Made by a program: the position numbers and the translations under genes. The notes beneath the pieces are model-generated. The model made no database searches. It worked only from the letters and a program-made list of their open reading frames with translations, and was not told where the DNA came from. This document shows positions 36,845 to 46,221 of a stretch of 64,000 nt of DNA, piece after piece. Position 1 is the stretch's first letter, and the number at the start of each line of letters is the position of its first letter. This DNA is from Candidatus Microthrix parvicella Bio17-1 (GTDB lineage: Bacteria > Actinomycetota > Acidimicrobiia > Acidimicrobiales > Microtrichaceae): positions 185,231 to 249,230 of the forward strand of contig NZ_AMPG01000004.1 of assembly GCF_000299415.1 (NCBI RefSeq). The letters run 5' to 3'.

Positions 36845-38003
36845 CGAGCGCGATCGTTCGCCCTCGGGTGCCGCCGCGCCCGGCGTGGCGCCCCGCCGGT
36901 TGGCGCTCGACCTGCTGGCACGTATCGACGACGACGGCGCCTGGGCCAACCTGGTGGTGCCCAGGGCGTTGGACCGGAGCGATCTTGGTGATGCCGATCG
37001 CAGGCTGGTCACCGAGCTGACCTATGGCACCGTGCGTCAACGCCGACGCCTGGCGGCCATCGTCGACCCGTTTCTCGACCGTCGCCCGGCGGACGTGGCG
37101 GTGCGGGCACTGCACCTCGGTGCCTACCAGCTGGAGGTCGGCTTTCCCGACCACGCAGCGGTCAGCACCACGGTCGGCGCTGTACCCAAGCGCTGGCGCG
37201 GCCTGGTCAATGCGGTGTTGCGCAACGTCGTTCGATCCGGTCCACCGCGCTGGGCCTCATTGGGTGAGGAGCTGTCCTACCCCGACTGGATCGTCGACCG
37301 TTTGACCGCCGACCTGGGCGCCACGACGGCTCGCGAGGCCCTCGAGGCGATGAACCAGCCGGTGGCGCCCACCAAGCGGGCCGACGGCTACACCCAGGAC
37401 CGGGCCTCGGGCTGGGTGGTCGATGCGGTCGGGGCCCGGCCCGGTGAGCTGGTGCTCGACCTGTGCGCCGCGCCGGGCGGCAAGGCCACAGGGTTGGCGG
37501 CGACCGGAGCGACGGTGATCGCCTCGGACCTGTTGGCCCACCGGGCACGGTTGGTGGCCGACAACGCGGCCAGGCTGGGCAGCGCGGTGCACACCGTGCA
37601 GGCGGACGGCACCGCCGTGCCGCTTCGTCCCGGATGCGCCCAGCGGGTGCTGGTGGACGCCCCGTGTTCCGGCCTCGGCGTGATGCACCGACGCGCCGAC
37701 CTGCGCTGGCGGGTCGAGCCGGAGTCCCCGGCGAACCTCGCCGCGCTCCAAGGCCGGCTGCTGGCCGCGGCGGCCCCCCTGGTGGCACCCGGCGGCTCAC
37801 TCACCTACAGCGTCTGCACACTCACCCGGGCTGAGGGCCCCGAGGTGGTCGAGCGTTTCCTCGATGCACACCCCGAGTTCAGCGCTGTGGCACCCCCGAG
37901 CGATCCGTGGCAGAGCGACGGCCCGGTCGCGCTGCTGTTGCCGCAGCGTGCGGGCACCGACGGCATGGCGCTGGCTACCCTCCACCGAGCCCCTCGGCAC
38001 TAA
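36837..38003 (+). CDS. rsmB: 16S rRNA m5C967 methyltransferase RsmB
   Basis: A 388 aa protein. The N-terminal NusB-like RNA-binding domain runs to about residue 145 (RRLALDLLARIDDDGAWANL, LVTELTYGTVRQRRRLAAIV). The catalytic half has VLDLCAAPGGKATGLAA, VLVDAPCSGLGVMHRRADLRW and LTYSVCTLTRAEG, with both catalytic cysteines. The start is GTG at 36837 within fmt. It ends the def-fmt-rsmB unit. Confidence 0.95.
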   Translation: MGNERDRSPSGAAAPGVAPRRLALDLLARIDDDGAWANLVVPRALDRSDLGDADRRLVTELTYGTVRQRRRLAAIVDPFLDRRPADVAVRALHLGAYQLEVGFPDHAAVSTTVGAVPKRWRGLVNAVLRNVVRSGPPRWASLGEELSYPDWIVDRLTADLGATTAREALEAMNQPVAPTKRADGYTQDRASGWVVDAVGARPGELVLDLCAAPGGKATGLAATGATVIASDLLAHRARLVADNAARLGSAVHTVQADGTAVPLRPGCAQRVLVDAPCSGLGVMHRRADLRWRVEPESPANLAALQGRLLAAAAPLVAPGGSLTYSVCTLTRAEGPEVVERFLDAHPEFSAVAPPSDPWQSDGPVALLLPQRAGTDGMALATLHRAPRH

Positions 38004-38110
38004 CATCGTCGGTTGACGCGCTTCATGATCGGGCCGGTTGTCGCCGCCGGCACCGTAGATCAGCACCGCGGGTCAGCAGAGTTCTCGAGGAAGCACAGCA
38101 AAGGAGACCG

Positions 38111-38638
38111 ATGACCGACGACGCCGGGACCACCGACGCATCTCAAAAAAATCAATCGCCCAAGCCTCAGGCGAAGGTGGTGACCGTGTCCGATGGCGTG
38201 GTGGCGGGTACCCGTGAGGATCTCTCAGGCGTGACGCTGGTGGAGCATCTGGAGTCTGCGGGGTTTGAGGTGTTGGAGCACCGGGTCATCGCCGACGGCG
38301 TGGAGCGCGTCTCCAACACGCTGTCGTACATGGCGCTGAACTTCGTCGGCATCATCGCCACCACCGGTGGCACCGGCTTTGGTCATCGTGATGAGACCCC
38401 CGAGGGCACGCGCCGCATCCTCGACAAGACGGCGCCTGGCCTGACCAACGCCATGGCCGGCGCTTCGCCGCTCAACAGGTTGTCGAGGGGCGTCGCCGGG
38501 GTGCGGGGCCGCGCGCTGATCCTGAACCTGCCGGGTTCGACCAAGGGCGCCATCGAAACGATCGATGCGGTGATCGACGTGCTCCCGCACGCGGTTTCCC
38601 TGCTGGCGGGCGCACACGGCCCTCACCCCACCTCGTGA
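38111..38638 (+). CDS. MogA/MoaB family molybdopterin-biosynthesis protein
   Basis: A 175 aa protein. KVVTVSDGVVAGTREDLSG, ATTGGTGFGHRDETPEGTR and LILNLPGSTKGAIETI fit the MPT adenylyltransferase fold of MogA and MoaB. It starts MTDDAGTTDASQK after AAGGAG. The N-terminal 22 residues are polar and unique. No other moa or moe gene is near, so its present role is not shown by context. A 107 bp gap separates it from rsmB. Confidence 0.9.
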   Translation: MTDDAGTTDASQKNQSPKPQAKVVTVSDGVVAGTREDLSGVTLVEHLESAGFEVLEHRVIADGVERVSNTLSYMALNFVGIIATTGGTGFGHRDETPEGTRRILDKTAPGLTNAMAGASPLNRLSRGVAGVRGRALILNLPGSTKGAIETIDAVIDVLPHAVSLLAGAHGPHPTS

Positions 38639-38648
38639 TCCGTCGCCG

Positions 38649-39734
38649 ATGAGCGGCCCCGGCGACGGCGCCACCACGTCCCGCGACCGTGAGTTGATGC
38701 AGCGCGCCATCGCTGCGGGCGCCGACGCCCGCTGGGTGGCCTCCCCCAACCCGTGGGTGGGTGCCATCCTGGTCACCGCCGACGGCGAGCTGATCTCGGG
38801 CGCAACCCGAGCGCCCGGCCAGGCCCACGCCGAGGTGGTGGCGATCCAACGTGCGGGCGACCGGGCGGCCGGGGCAACGATGTACGTCACCCTCGAACCG
38901 TGTGCACATCATGGGCGCACCCCCCCGTGCATCGACGCCATCATCGCGGCAGGTCTGGCCCGGGTGGTGGTCGGAGTGCTCGATCCGGACCCTCGCACCA
39001 ATGGCGCCGGCGTCGAGGCCCTGCGGCGTGCGGGCATCGAAGTGAACGTCGGAGTCGTCGCAGACAAGGTGGAGGCCCAGTTGGCGCCCTACCTGCATCA
39101 GCGCCGCACCGGCCGCCCGTTCGTCGTCCTGAAGCTCGCCTCATCGCTCGACGGCTACACCGCCGCACCCGACGGTTCCTCCAAGTGGATCACCGGTCCC
39201 GCCTCCCGCAGCGACGGACACCGGCTGCGGGCCGAGAGCGACGCCATCATCGTCGGTGCCGGCACGGTGCGCAGCGACGACCCCAACCTCACCGTGCGCG
39301 ACTGGCAGCCTCCCACCGGCTCCCATCCCGAGGAGTACAACCCAACCCGGGTGGTGCTTGGCGAGGCCCCCGAGGGTGCGCTGGTGCACCCGTGTCTCGA
39401 ACTTTCAGGCGACCCGGACGAGGTCCTGGCCGAGTTGGCCAACCGGGGCATGATCCAGGTGCTGATCGAGGGGGGCGCGGCGGTTGCCGGGGCCTTTCAT
39501 CGAGCCGGTCTGGTCGACCGTTACATGCTGTACCTGGCGCCCGCCCTGTTTGGTGGCGACGACGCCCGCAGCCTGTTCTCCGGGCCGGGCATCTGGAGCA
39601 TCGGTGATCTCTGGCGGGGCGAGCTGGTGTCGGTTGATCGCCTGGGCAACGACGTGCGCATCGAGTTGGCGCCGCCGCCGGACCAGGCGGGCGACGACCT
39701 CGCCACCAATGCAGCCATCGCCGAAGGGGCCTGA
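38649..39734 (+). CDS. ribD: Bifunctional pyrimidine deaminase/reductase in riboflavin synthesis
   Basis: A 361 aa protein. The deaminase domain has [10 protein letters not shown], the zinc motif AHAEVVAI and [12 protein letters not shown]. The reductase domain from about residue 160 has [44 protein letters not shown] and [14 protein letters not shown]. It starts ten bases after the MoaB-like gene, so no room exists for an FMN riboswitch. It opens ribD-ribE-ribBA-ribH. Confidence 0.96.
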   Translation: MSGPGDGATTSRDRELMQRAIAAGADARWVASPNPWVGAILVTADGELISGATRAPGQAHAEVVAIQRAGDRAAGATMYVTLEPCAHHGRTPPCIDAIIAAGLARVVVGVLDPDPRTNGAGVEALRRAGIEVNVGVVADKVEAQLAPYLHQRRTGRPFVVLKLASSLDGYTAAPDGSSKWITGPASRSDGHRLRAESDAIIVGAGTVRSDDPNLTVRDWQPPTGSHPEEYNPTRVVLGEAPEGALVHPCLELSGDPDEVLAELANRGMIQVLIEGGAAVAGAFHRAGLVDRYMLYLAPALFGGDDARSLFSGPGIWSIGDLWRGELVSVDRLGNDVRIELAPPPDQAGDDLATNAAIAEGA

Positions 39735-39738
39735 CGCC

Positions 39739-40353
39739 ATGTTCACCGGCATCGTCGAGGAGTTGGGCACGCTGGTGTCCCGCAGGGACGCACGGATTCG
39801 CATCGGGGCCGCCTTGGTGCTCGAGGATGCCTCCCTCGGCGATTCGATCGCCGTCAACGGCTGCTGTCTGACCGTGGTCGCCCGGGGCGACGAGTGGTGG
39901 GAGGCGGACCTGTCCCCGGAGACCCTCGAACGCACCGGTCTGGTCGATCTGGTGGGGGGCGACCGGGTCAACCTGGAACGGCCGCTTCGTCTGGCCGATC
40001 GGCTCGGCGGTCACCTGGTGCAGGGCCATGTCGATGCCACGGCCGAGGTGCTGGCGCCGGTGCCCGACCTCAGGGTCTCGGTTCCCGAGGGGCTCGGCCG
40101 CTATCTGGTGGCGAAGGGCTCCATCACGGTGGACGGCGTCAGCCTGACCGTGGCCGAACTGGACGACACGTCGTTTACCGTGGCCGTCATTCCTCACACC
40201 TCGGAGGTGACCAACCTGGGTGGGCGCCGGGTGGGCGACCGGGTGAACCTGGAGGTCGACGTCGTGGCCAAATATGTCGAATCGATGCTTGCCGGTGCCA
40301 CCAATTCCGCCGGTTCAACCAGCCCGGAGCGGGCCCCCAGGAGCGACCCATGA
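39739..40353 (+). CDS. ribE: Riboflavin synthase alpha chain
   Basis: A 204 aa protein of two similar lumazine-binding halves. It starts [13 protein letters not shown] and has [42 protein letters not shown] and [16 protein letters not shown]. It converts two lumazine molecules to riboflavin and the pyrimidinedione. It lies four bases after ribD and overlaps ribBA by ATGA. Confidence 0.96.
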   Translation: MFTGIVEELGTLVSRRDARIRIGAALVLEDASLGDSIAVNGCCLTVVARGDEWWEADLSPETLERTGLVDLVGGDRVNLERPLRLADRLGGHLVQGHVDATAEVLAPVPDLRVSVPEGLGRYLVAKGSITVDGVSLTVAELDDTSFTVAVIPHTSEVTNLGGRRVGDRVNLEVDVVAKYVESMLAGATNSAGSTSPERAPRSDP

Positions 40354-41615
40354 GCGAATCAACAGCCGACCCATCCGAGCCGGGCACCGCGTTCTGTTCG
40401 GTGCCGGAGGCGATCGCCGCCATCGCGCGCGGCGAGCCGATCGTGGTCGTCGATGACGAGGACCGCGAGAACGAGGGCGACCTGATCATCGCCGCCGAGG
40501 CGGCCACGCCCGAGGCGTTGGCCTTCTTCGTGCGCTACACCTCGGGCGTCATCTGCGTGTCACTCACCGGCGAACGCCTCGACGAGCTGCAGATTCCGCT
40601 GATGGTGCGCGACAACAACACCGAGTCCCAGCGCACCGCCTTCACCTACACGGTCGATGCGATGGCCAACGTCACCACCGGCATCTCGGCTGCCGATCGT
40701 TCAACGACGATCCAAACGTTGATCGACCCGGCCGCCCGTCCGGCCGATCTCTCCCGTCCCGGCCACATCTTCCCGTTGCGCTATGCGGAGGGTGGCGTGC
40801 TCAAGCGGGCCGGCCACACCGAGGCCGCCGTCGATCTGGCCCGCATGGCGGGCATGACCCCGGCGGGGGTGCTGTGCGAGATCGTCAACGACGACGGCAC
40901 CATGTCCCGGGTGCCCGACCTGGAGACGTTCTGCGCCGAGCACGGCCTGTTGATGGTGTCGATCGCTCAGCTGATCCGCCATCGTCGCCAGACCGAGAAG
41001 CTGGTTCGGCGGGTGGGCGAGGCCCGAATCCCAACGGTTTGGGGCGACTTCAGCTGCTATGCCTACGAGTCGGTGCTCGACGGCGAACAGCACGTTGCGC
41101 TGGTTCGGGGCGCCGTGTCGGGTGAGTCGAACGTGTTGGTGAGGGTGCACTCGGAGTGTCTCACCGGCGACGTCTTTGGCAGCCTCCGGTGTGACTGTGG
41201 CGTGCAGTTGGACGCTGCCATGGCCAAAGTGGCGGAGGACGGCCTGGGCGTCGTCGTCTACCTGCGGGGCCACGAGGGGCGAGGCATCGGCATCGGCCAC
41301 AAGATCAGGGCCTACTCCTTGCAGGACGAGGGCCTCGACACGGTGGCTGCCAACGAGGCGCTCGGGCTGCCCGTCGACTCCCGGGAGTACGGAATCGGCT
41401 CGCAGATCCTGAACGACCTGGGCATCACCACCATGCGTCTGATGACCAACAACCCGGCCAAGTACGGGGGCCTGGACGGCTTCGGGTTGGAGATCACCGA
41501 GCGGGTCCCCATCGAGTCGATACCCAACCCCGAAAACCTGCGGTACCTGCAGACCAAGCGTGAGTTGATGGGCCATCTGCTGCCCGGCCTGGACAACGAA
41601 GTGGAGACCTCATGA
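40350..41615 (+). CDS. ribBA: Bifunctional DHBP synthase / GTP cyclohydrolase II
   Basis: A 421 aa fusion. The RibB half has [19 protein letters not shown] and [21 protein letters not shown]. The RibA half has [21 protein letters not shown], whose cysteines bind zinc, and [13 protein letters not shown]. Together they feed both branches of riboflavin synthesis. It overlaps both neighbours by four bases. Confidence 0.97.
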   Translation: MSESTADPSEPGTAFCSVPEAIAAIARGEPIVVVDDEDRENEGDLIIAAEAATPEALAFFVRYTSGVICVSLTGERLDELQIPLMVRDNNTESQRTAFTYTVDAMANVTTGISAADRSTTIQTLIDPAARPADLSRPGHIFPLRYAEGGVLKRAGHTEAAVDLARMAGMTPAGVLCEIVNDDGTMSRVPDLETFCAEHGLLMVSIAQLIRHRRQTEKLVRRVGEARIPTVWGDFSCYAYESVLDGEQHVALVRGAVSGESNVLVRVHSECLTGDVFGSLRCDCGVQLDAAMAKVAEDGLGVVVYLRGHEGRGIGIGHKIRAYSLQDEGLDTVAANEALGLPVDSREYGIGSQILNDLGITTMRLMTNNPAKYGGLDGFGLEITERVPIESIPNPENLRYLQTKRELMGHLLPGLDNEVETS

Positions 41616-42097
41616 AAATCATCGAAGGCAACCTCGACGGCGTCGGCCTGCGGATCGGGATCGTCGCGGGGCGTTTCAACGACCTGATCACCAGCCGCCT
41701 GCTGGAGGGAGCTCGCGACGGTCTGGTCCGCCACGGGGTGTCCGAGGCTGACATCACCGTGGTGATGGTGCCCGGTGCATTCGAGATCCCCGTGGCCGCC
41801 CGCCGTTGCGCGGACAGTGGGGCGTTCGACGCCATCATCACCCTGGGCGCGGTGATCAAGGGCTCGACCGACCACTACGAGCACGTTGCCGGCCAGGCCG
41901 CCGCCGGCATCGCCCGGGTGGCCGCCGAGACCGGCGTGCCGGTGATCTTCGAGGTGCTGATGACCGAGAGCATCGATCAAGCGATCGAACGGGCCGGCAC
42001 CAAGGCCGGCAACAAGGGCTTTGACGCAGCGATGGCGGCCATCGAGACCGCCCGCGTGCTCGCCTCACTCGACCACTTCGTCACGCCGTCCGAATAG
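41612..42097 (+). CDS. ribH: 6,7-Dimethyl-8-ribityllumazine synthase
   Basis: A 161 aa protein. Motifs are [51 protein letters not shown] and [19 protein letters not shown], with the conserved His in the DHYEHV loop. It forms icosahedral or pentameric shells in related bacteria. It ends the operon and converges with the TyrA-PheA gene 13 bp away. Confidence 0.97.
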   Translation: MKIIEGNLDGVGLRIGIVAGRFNDLITSRLLEGARDGLVRHGVSEADITVVMVPGAFEIPVAARRCADSGAFDAIITLGAVIKGSTDHYEHVAGQAAAGIARVAAETGVPVIFEVLMTESIDQAIERAGTKAGNKGFDAAMAAIETARVLASLDHFVTPSE

Positions 42098-42110
42098 CAG
42101 GCAGGCGCCC

Positions 42111-44354
42111 TCAGCCGCGTTCGGTCACTCGAATTCTGGCCGGCGGCTCGTGGGGTGACAGGCCGGGAAGCCGGATCGACGGCAGATCCAGGTCGATGTC
42201 AACAGTCCGGTCCCCGCCGCGGCCCGCCCCTGACGATGCCCGCCTGACCAAAACGAACGTGGTGGCGCTGTCGGTGCGGTCGGCCAGTTCCTCTGCGGCG
42301 GCCACCAGCCCGTACCGGGTGCCGGTGGTGGGTCCCGCCAGGGCCACCCATCCGGGATGGGCCCGGTCGGCAACCACCCGGCAGGCCTCTGCGGTCGAGT
42401 CGGCCTTCCGCGTCTCGATGTGCCCGTCGTCGCCGCCGAGCGACGCCAGGTAGCCGGTGCACTGGGCCAACGCCTGCTCGTGGCTCACCACACCGGCGGG
42501 ATCGGCGCCGAGGTCGTCGGGGTGCACCCACGCGGTGAAGTTCACCGCCACCACCTGTGATCCCGACACCGCCAACTCTCCGCTGCGGGCGGCCAGGGCC
42601 TCAAGCGCGGGCCGGACGCCGCCGGACAGCGTGTTGCTCACCGGCACCACGGCCCAGGCGGCCCGGCCGTCGGACAGCCGGTCAAGGGCCGCTCCCACAG
42701 AGGGTGCCGCCACCAGCGCGGCACTGTCACCGGCCGCCTCGGCGGCCAGCGCCCTGGCCGCCAGCTCGGTGAACGTGCCGGGCGGACCGAGGTACGCCAC
42801 CGTCTCGACGCCGGCCGCCGGCGGCGGGGTCACCAGCGCCTCCACCTGGGCGACCACCGCGTCGCGGGTCAGGTCGGGGTCGGTGTCGGCCCGGATACCA
42901 AGGCGAAGGATCAACTCCCGATCCCCACGAAACCAGCGATCGGCCACCACGGTGGCCCCGGTCAGTCCTGGCACCAGCGCCGCCAGCATCCGGCCCAACT
43001 CCTCGCCGTTCAGTGAGGGTGGCACCACCAACCTCACGTCCCGCCCAAGGGTGGCCAGGTGACCGGCCAGCCAACGTTGCAGCTCGGGCTCGGCCAGCAG
43101 GCGGTGACCGGCGAGCGCCAGGGTGACCCGACTGGCCTTCCCTGCGATGCCAAGCTTGGCGGCCCGTGCGGCACCGGGTTCGTCGGTCACGAGTACGGCG
43201 GCATCGTCGGGCCCCAACACGGCATCGAGCAGTACCACGTCGGTGCTGGTGACCTCCAGGATGGTGCCGATGTGGGGTCGTCGCCCAGAGCCGTCACGCG
43301 GCACCAGGCCGACCACCACGCCGTTGGTCCTGGCCGCCGCCAAATCGGCACGAAGTCGTTGCACGGCGGCGACCGCATCCTCCGCCGTGGCCTGCAGGCG
43401 GCTGAGGTCCACGGCCCGCAGGCCCTCGCGGGCCCAGGCGATGAACCCGGCGGTGTCACCTGGGTCGCCACTGCTGAGCGCCACCTGGAGCGCCGCCACC
43501 GCCTCGGCCAGGTCGTCGGCCCGGGCCGACCCGTTCACCCCGGCCTGGATGGCGGCGATCGTCGAGTCCTGGCTGGGGGTCAGCACCCTGCCGGCCAGCC
43601 CGGCCAGCGCTTCGAAGACCGGGGTCCTGAAACGCCACAGTTCCTCCATTCCAGGTTCGGACCTGCTGACCAACCCTGCGAAGACGATCAACACCTGGTG
43701 GGTGAGCGCCTGCACCCAGCTCATCGCCTGGTCGTGCTCTTCGGCCGACACCTCGTGTACCGCCGTGCCGGCCGTGGCAAACAGGTCGCTCAACCACCGG
43801 TGCGCCTCCGGATCGGCCGGATCCGGGCACACCACCACCGTCTGACCGGCCGGTCCGGGGACGCGGGGCCCGAACAGCGGATGGGTGCCGAACACCGCCA
43901 GGTCATCACGCCGGGCGCGCAGGGCGGCCAGCGGCTGGTTCTTGGAGGAGGTCACGTCGAAGACGATGCTGCCGGGCGCCGGCAGCGGCAGCACCGCTGA
44001 AGCGATCGTGTCAACCGCGTCGGCCGGCACGGCAAGGCACAACGCCAGCCGTCCCGCCGGTGGTGGATCGAGCGGCGACGGGGCGGTTGTGCCGTCGACA
44101 TCGGTGAAGACCGGGCGCCCGTCCTCGTAGGCGACCTTCAGGCGGAGGGGCGGGCGGCGCCAGGGACGGTCAACCGGATGCTCGAAGACATGATGGGACA
44201 CGTCGACGAGCACCAACTGCATTGCAACGTTGGCGAACACCTGCTCGGCCAGCCAGCGACCCATGCCCTGTGCAGCGCCAAAAATCACCAGGCGGGCGGG
44301 CAAACCGTCGGGCCGGTTGTTTCCGGCAACCAGGTCTGGAGAGGGCCGGGGCAT
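42111..44354 (-). CDS. TyrA-PheA fusion: prephenate dehydrogenase, unknown middle region, prephenate dehydratase
   Basis: A 747 aa protein. Residues 20-290 are prephenate dehydrogenase: VIFGAAQGMGRWLAEQVF, FDVTSSKNQP, FGTHPLFGPRV and EEHDQAMSWVQALTH. Residues 345-510 match nothing I recognise. Residues 517-705 are prephenate dehydratase: YLGPPGTFTELAA, VVPVSNTLSGGV, HEQALAQCTGYLASLG and ADSTAEACRVV. The usual TRF motif reads TTF (residues 698-700): Thr is kept, Arg is lost. No ACT domain follows. It would split prephenate toward both Tyr and Phe. Dehydratase activity is likely but not certain. Confidence 0.85.
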   Translation of the reverse strand: MPRPSPDLVAGNNRPDGLPARLVIFGAAQGMGRWLAEQVFANVAMQLVLVDVSHHVFEHPVDRPWRRPPLRLKVAYEDGRPVFTDVDGTTAPSPLDPPPAGRLALCLAVPADAVDTIASAVLPLPAPGSIVFDVTSSKNQPLAALRARRDDLAVFGTHPLFGPRVPGPAGQTVVVCPDPADPEAHRWLSDLFATAGTAVHEVSAEEHDQAMSWVQALTHQVLIVFAGLVSRSEPGMEELWRFRTPVFEALAGLAGRVLTPSQDSTIAAIQAGVNGSARADDLAEAVAALQVALSSGDPGDTAGFIAWAREGLRAVDLSRLQATAEDAVAAVQRLRADLAAARTNGVVVGLVPRDGSGRRPHIGTILEVTSTDVVLLDAVLGPDDAAVLVTDEPGAARAAKLGIAGKASRVTLALAGHRLLAEPELQRWLAGHLATLGRDVRLVVPPSLNGEELGRMLAALVPGLTGATVVADRWFRGDRELILRLGIRADTDPDLTRDAVVAQVEALVTPPPAAGVETVAYLGPPGTFTELAARALAAEAAGDSAALVAAPSVGAALDRLSDGRAAWAVVPVSNTLSGGVRPALEALAARSGELAVSGSQVVAVNFTAWVHPDDLGADPAGVVSHEQALAQCTGYLASLGGDDGHIETRKADSTAEACRVVADRAHPGWVALAGPTTGTRYGLVAAAEELADRTDSATTFVLVRRASSGAGRGGDRTVDIDLDLPSIRLPGLSPHEPPARIRVTERG

Positions 44355-44360
44355 TGGCCG

Positions 44361-44366
44361 ATCCTA
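44361..44366 (-). promoter_or_regulatory. Putative -10 box of the TyrA-PheA gene
   Basis: On the minus strand, TAGGAT ends six bases before the ATG, and no ribosome-binding sequence lies between. The remaining 160 bp of this divergent region must also serve the plus-strand membrane gene. Confidence 0.45.
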
Positions 44367-44526
44367 GTGAGGCCATCACCGCCGGCGACCAGGACCTACG
44401 CTCCTCCCGGTCGCGTCACGGCGACTCGGTGGTGCCGGTGGCCGATCTCATTTCATCCCGACTGGGTGAGGACAGCCTTCGCCTCGCTGGTCACCATGTA
44501 TCGACGACTGAGGAGCACGAACCGCC

Positions 44527-45963
44527 ATGGGACTGACCGACAAGCCATCACCAGACGCCGCCGCAGACGACGCCGAGGTCTCAGAGGACCCACAGGCCGA
44601 ACTTGCCAGATTGCGGGCAGAACGCGACGCGGCCCGCGCCGAGCGCGAGGCCATGCGTGTCGAGATGGCCGGCCTTCAGGGCCGGCCTCGTTCGCGCCGT
44701 GTGGTTCGTCGCACCGCAACCGTCGTGCTCGTGGCGATCTCTTGTCTCGCGTTCCTCACCGGGAGCATCGGCGTGTGGGCGAACCGCAGCCTCCTCGACA
44801 CCGATGTGTGGGTCGAGCACGTCGGACCGTTGATCGATGACCCGGCGGTGCAGGCTGCACTGAGCGCCACGATCACCACGGAGACGATGAAGCTGATCGA
44901 TCCCAAAGCTCTGCTTCAGCAGTCCTTGCCAGATCGGGCCAGGGTGCTCGCCGTTCCCCTGTCCAACGCGTTCCAGACCTTTGTGGGTCAGGAGGTTGCC
45001 AAACTGGTCGCCAGCGACGGGTTTAAGCGCACCTGGATCGAGCTGAACCGGCAGGGTCATGCCGAGGCGGTCAAGGTGTTGCGAGGCGACGCAAAGATGG
45101 TCCAGGCGGGCGACGAGTCGGTCACGATCAGCCTGGTGCCGGTGATCAACCAGGTCCTGGCGCGCATCACCTCGGTCTCACCCGACCTGTTCGGGAAGAC
45201 CATCAACATTCCCGATATCCAGATCGACGAGATCCCAACGGCGGCGATCGACAAGGTCAACAGTGCGCTCGGCACGAACCTCCCACAAGACTTCGGGCAG
45301 ATCACCATCTACGACCACGGCAAGCTGAAGGAGGTGCAGGACGCCGTTGCCATCTTCGACACCATCGTGTGGGTCTCCATCGTGTTGTTTGCTGCGTCGA
45401 CCGTCGGCGCCATCGCCCTGTCGGTCAACCGCCGCCGGACGGTCCTCGAACTGGCGGTCGTCGATGTTCTCCTCCTGATCCTGATGCGTCGGGCGGCGAT
45501 GATCGCTCAGGATCAGTTGCTCGGATTGGTTCGTGTTCCGGCCAATCGGGGTGCGGTTGGCGCGATCAGTGACGCTGTGCTTCAGGGTCTCTTCGACGGC
45601 ACGCGAATCCTTCTCTGGGGGTTCGCCATACTCGTGGCGCTCGCTGTGGCCACTGCGCCCTGGCCCCGGGCTGTGGCAATCCGCCGGCGTACGGCATCAC
45701 TGATGACGGGGGTGGCGACCGCCGCACGCGATCGGGGGACCGATCCCGCCACGACCAACTGGGTGGTGGAACACCTTGACCCGCTTCGAATTGCGGGGGT
45801 GGTCCTGGCGCTGGTGGTGCTGTGGTGGAGCACCACGTCATGGCTCTCGGTGTTGATCGTGCTGGTCATTCTGGCCGGCTACGAGGTGCTCCTGGGGCGC
45901 CTGGGCGACGCCGAGGTGACCAACCAGGCACCGTCCGCTCCCGAGGACCCGAACGTTCCATGA
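44527..45963 (+). CDS. Integral membrane protein of unknown function
   Basis: A 478 aa protein. Residues 20-55 form a charged coiled coil (AELARLRAERDAARAEREAM). Transmembrane segments lie near 62-84, 280-305, 312-330, 355-378 and two at 420-465. Between the first and second is an extracytoplasmic domain of about 200 residues beginning LLDTDVWVEHVGPLIDDPAV, a pattern seen in actinobacterial membrane proteins of unknown role. ATG at 44527 follows GAGGAGCACGAACC. It overlaps the next small gene by ATGA. Confidence 0.85.
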   Translation: MGLTDKPSPDAAADDAEVSEDPQAELARLRAERDAARAEREAMRVEMAGLQGRPRSRRVVRRTATVVLVAISCLAFLTGSIGVWANRSLLDTDVWVEHVGPLIDDPAVQAALSATITTETMKLIDPKALLQQSLPDRARVLAVPLSNAFQTFVGQEVAKLVASDGFKRTWIELNRQGHAEAVKVLRGDAKMVQAGDESVTISLVPVINQVLARITSVSPDLFGKTINIPDIQIDEIPTAAIDKVNSALGTNLPQDFGQITIYDHGKLKEVQDAVAIFDTIVWVSIVLFAASTVGAIALSVNRRRTVLELAVVDVLLLILMRRAAMIAQDQLLGLVRVPANRGAVGAISDAVLQGLFDGTRILLWGFAILVALAVATAPWPRAVAIRRRTASLMTGVATAARDRGTDPATTNWVVEHLDPLRIAGVVLALVVLWWSTTSWLSVLIVLVILAGYEVLLGRLGDAEVTNQAPSAPEDPNVP

Positions 45964-46220
45964 CCACGACCCAATCCGCCGTCGACGCCGGGGCCGCCCC
46001 GAAGCGGGCGGGAGCGGTGGCCAACGTGGCGCTGTCAGATGTCACCAAGGCCACCATGGCGTCGGCCACCGCCGACCTGCAGCGGGACCTGGGTGGGGCG
46101 ATCATGCAGTCCCTGATGGGCGTGCTCCCGACCGCCGGCTACGCCTCCGCTGCCAAGGAGTCCTTCGTTCAGGGCCAGGACCGGGCCGACGGCATTGCGA
46201 CGGGACACCCGGACGGCTGA
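45960..46220 (+). CDS. Small hypothetical protein in the membrane-protein operon
   Basis: An 86 aa protein whose ATG overlaps the stop of the preceding gene. It is Ala-rich, with VALSDVTKATMASATADLQ and GGAIMQSLMGVLPTAGYASA as likely amphipathic helices. There is no signal peptide and no motif I recognise. The coupling by ATGA and placement directly before the DUF2254 gene support that it is translated. Confidence 0.6.
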   Translation: MTTTQSAVDAGAAPKRAGAVANVALSDVTKATMASATADLQRDLGGAIMQSLMGVLPTAGYASAAKESFVQGQDRADGIATGHPDG

Positions 46221-46221
46221 C

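Noticed and set aside
38639..38648. FMN riboswitch before ribD
   Set aside because: Only ten bases separate ribD from the upstream gene.
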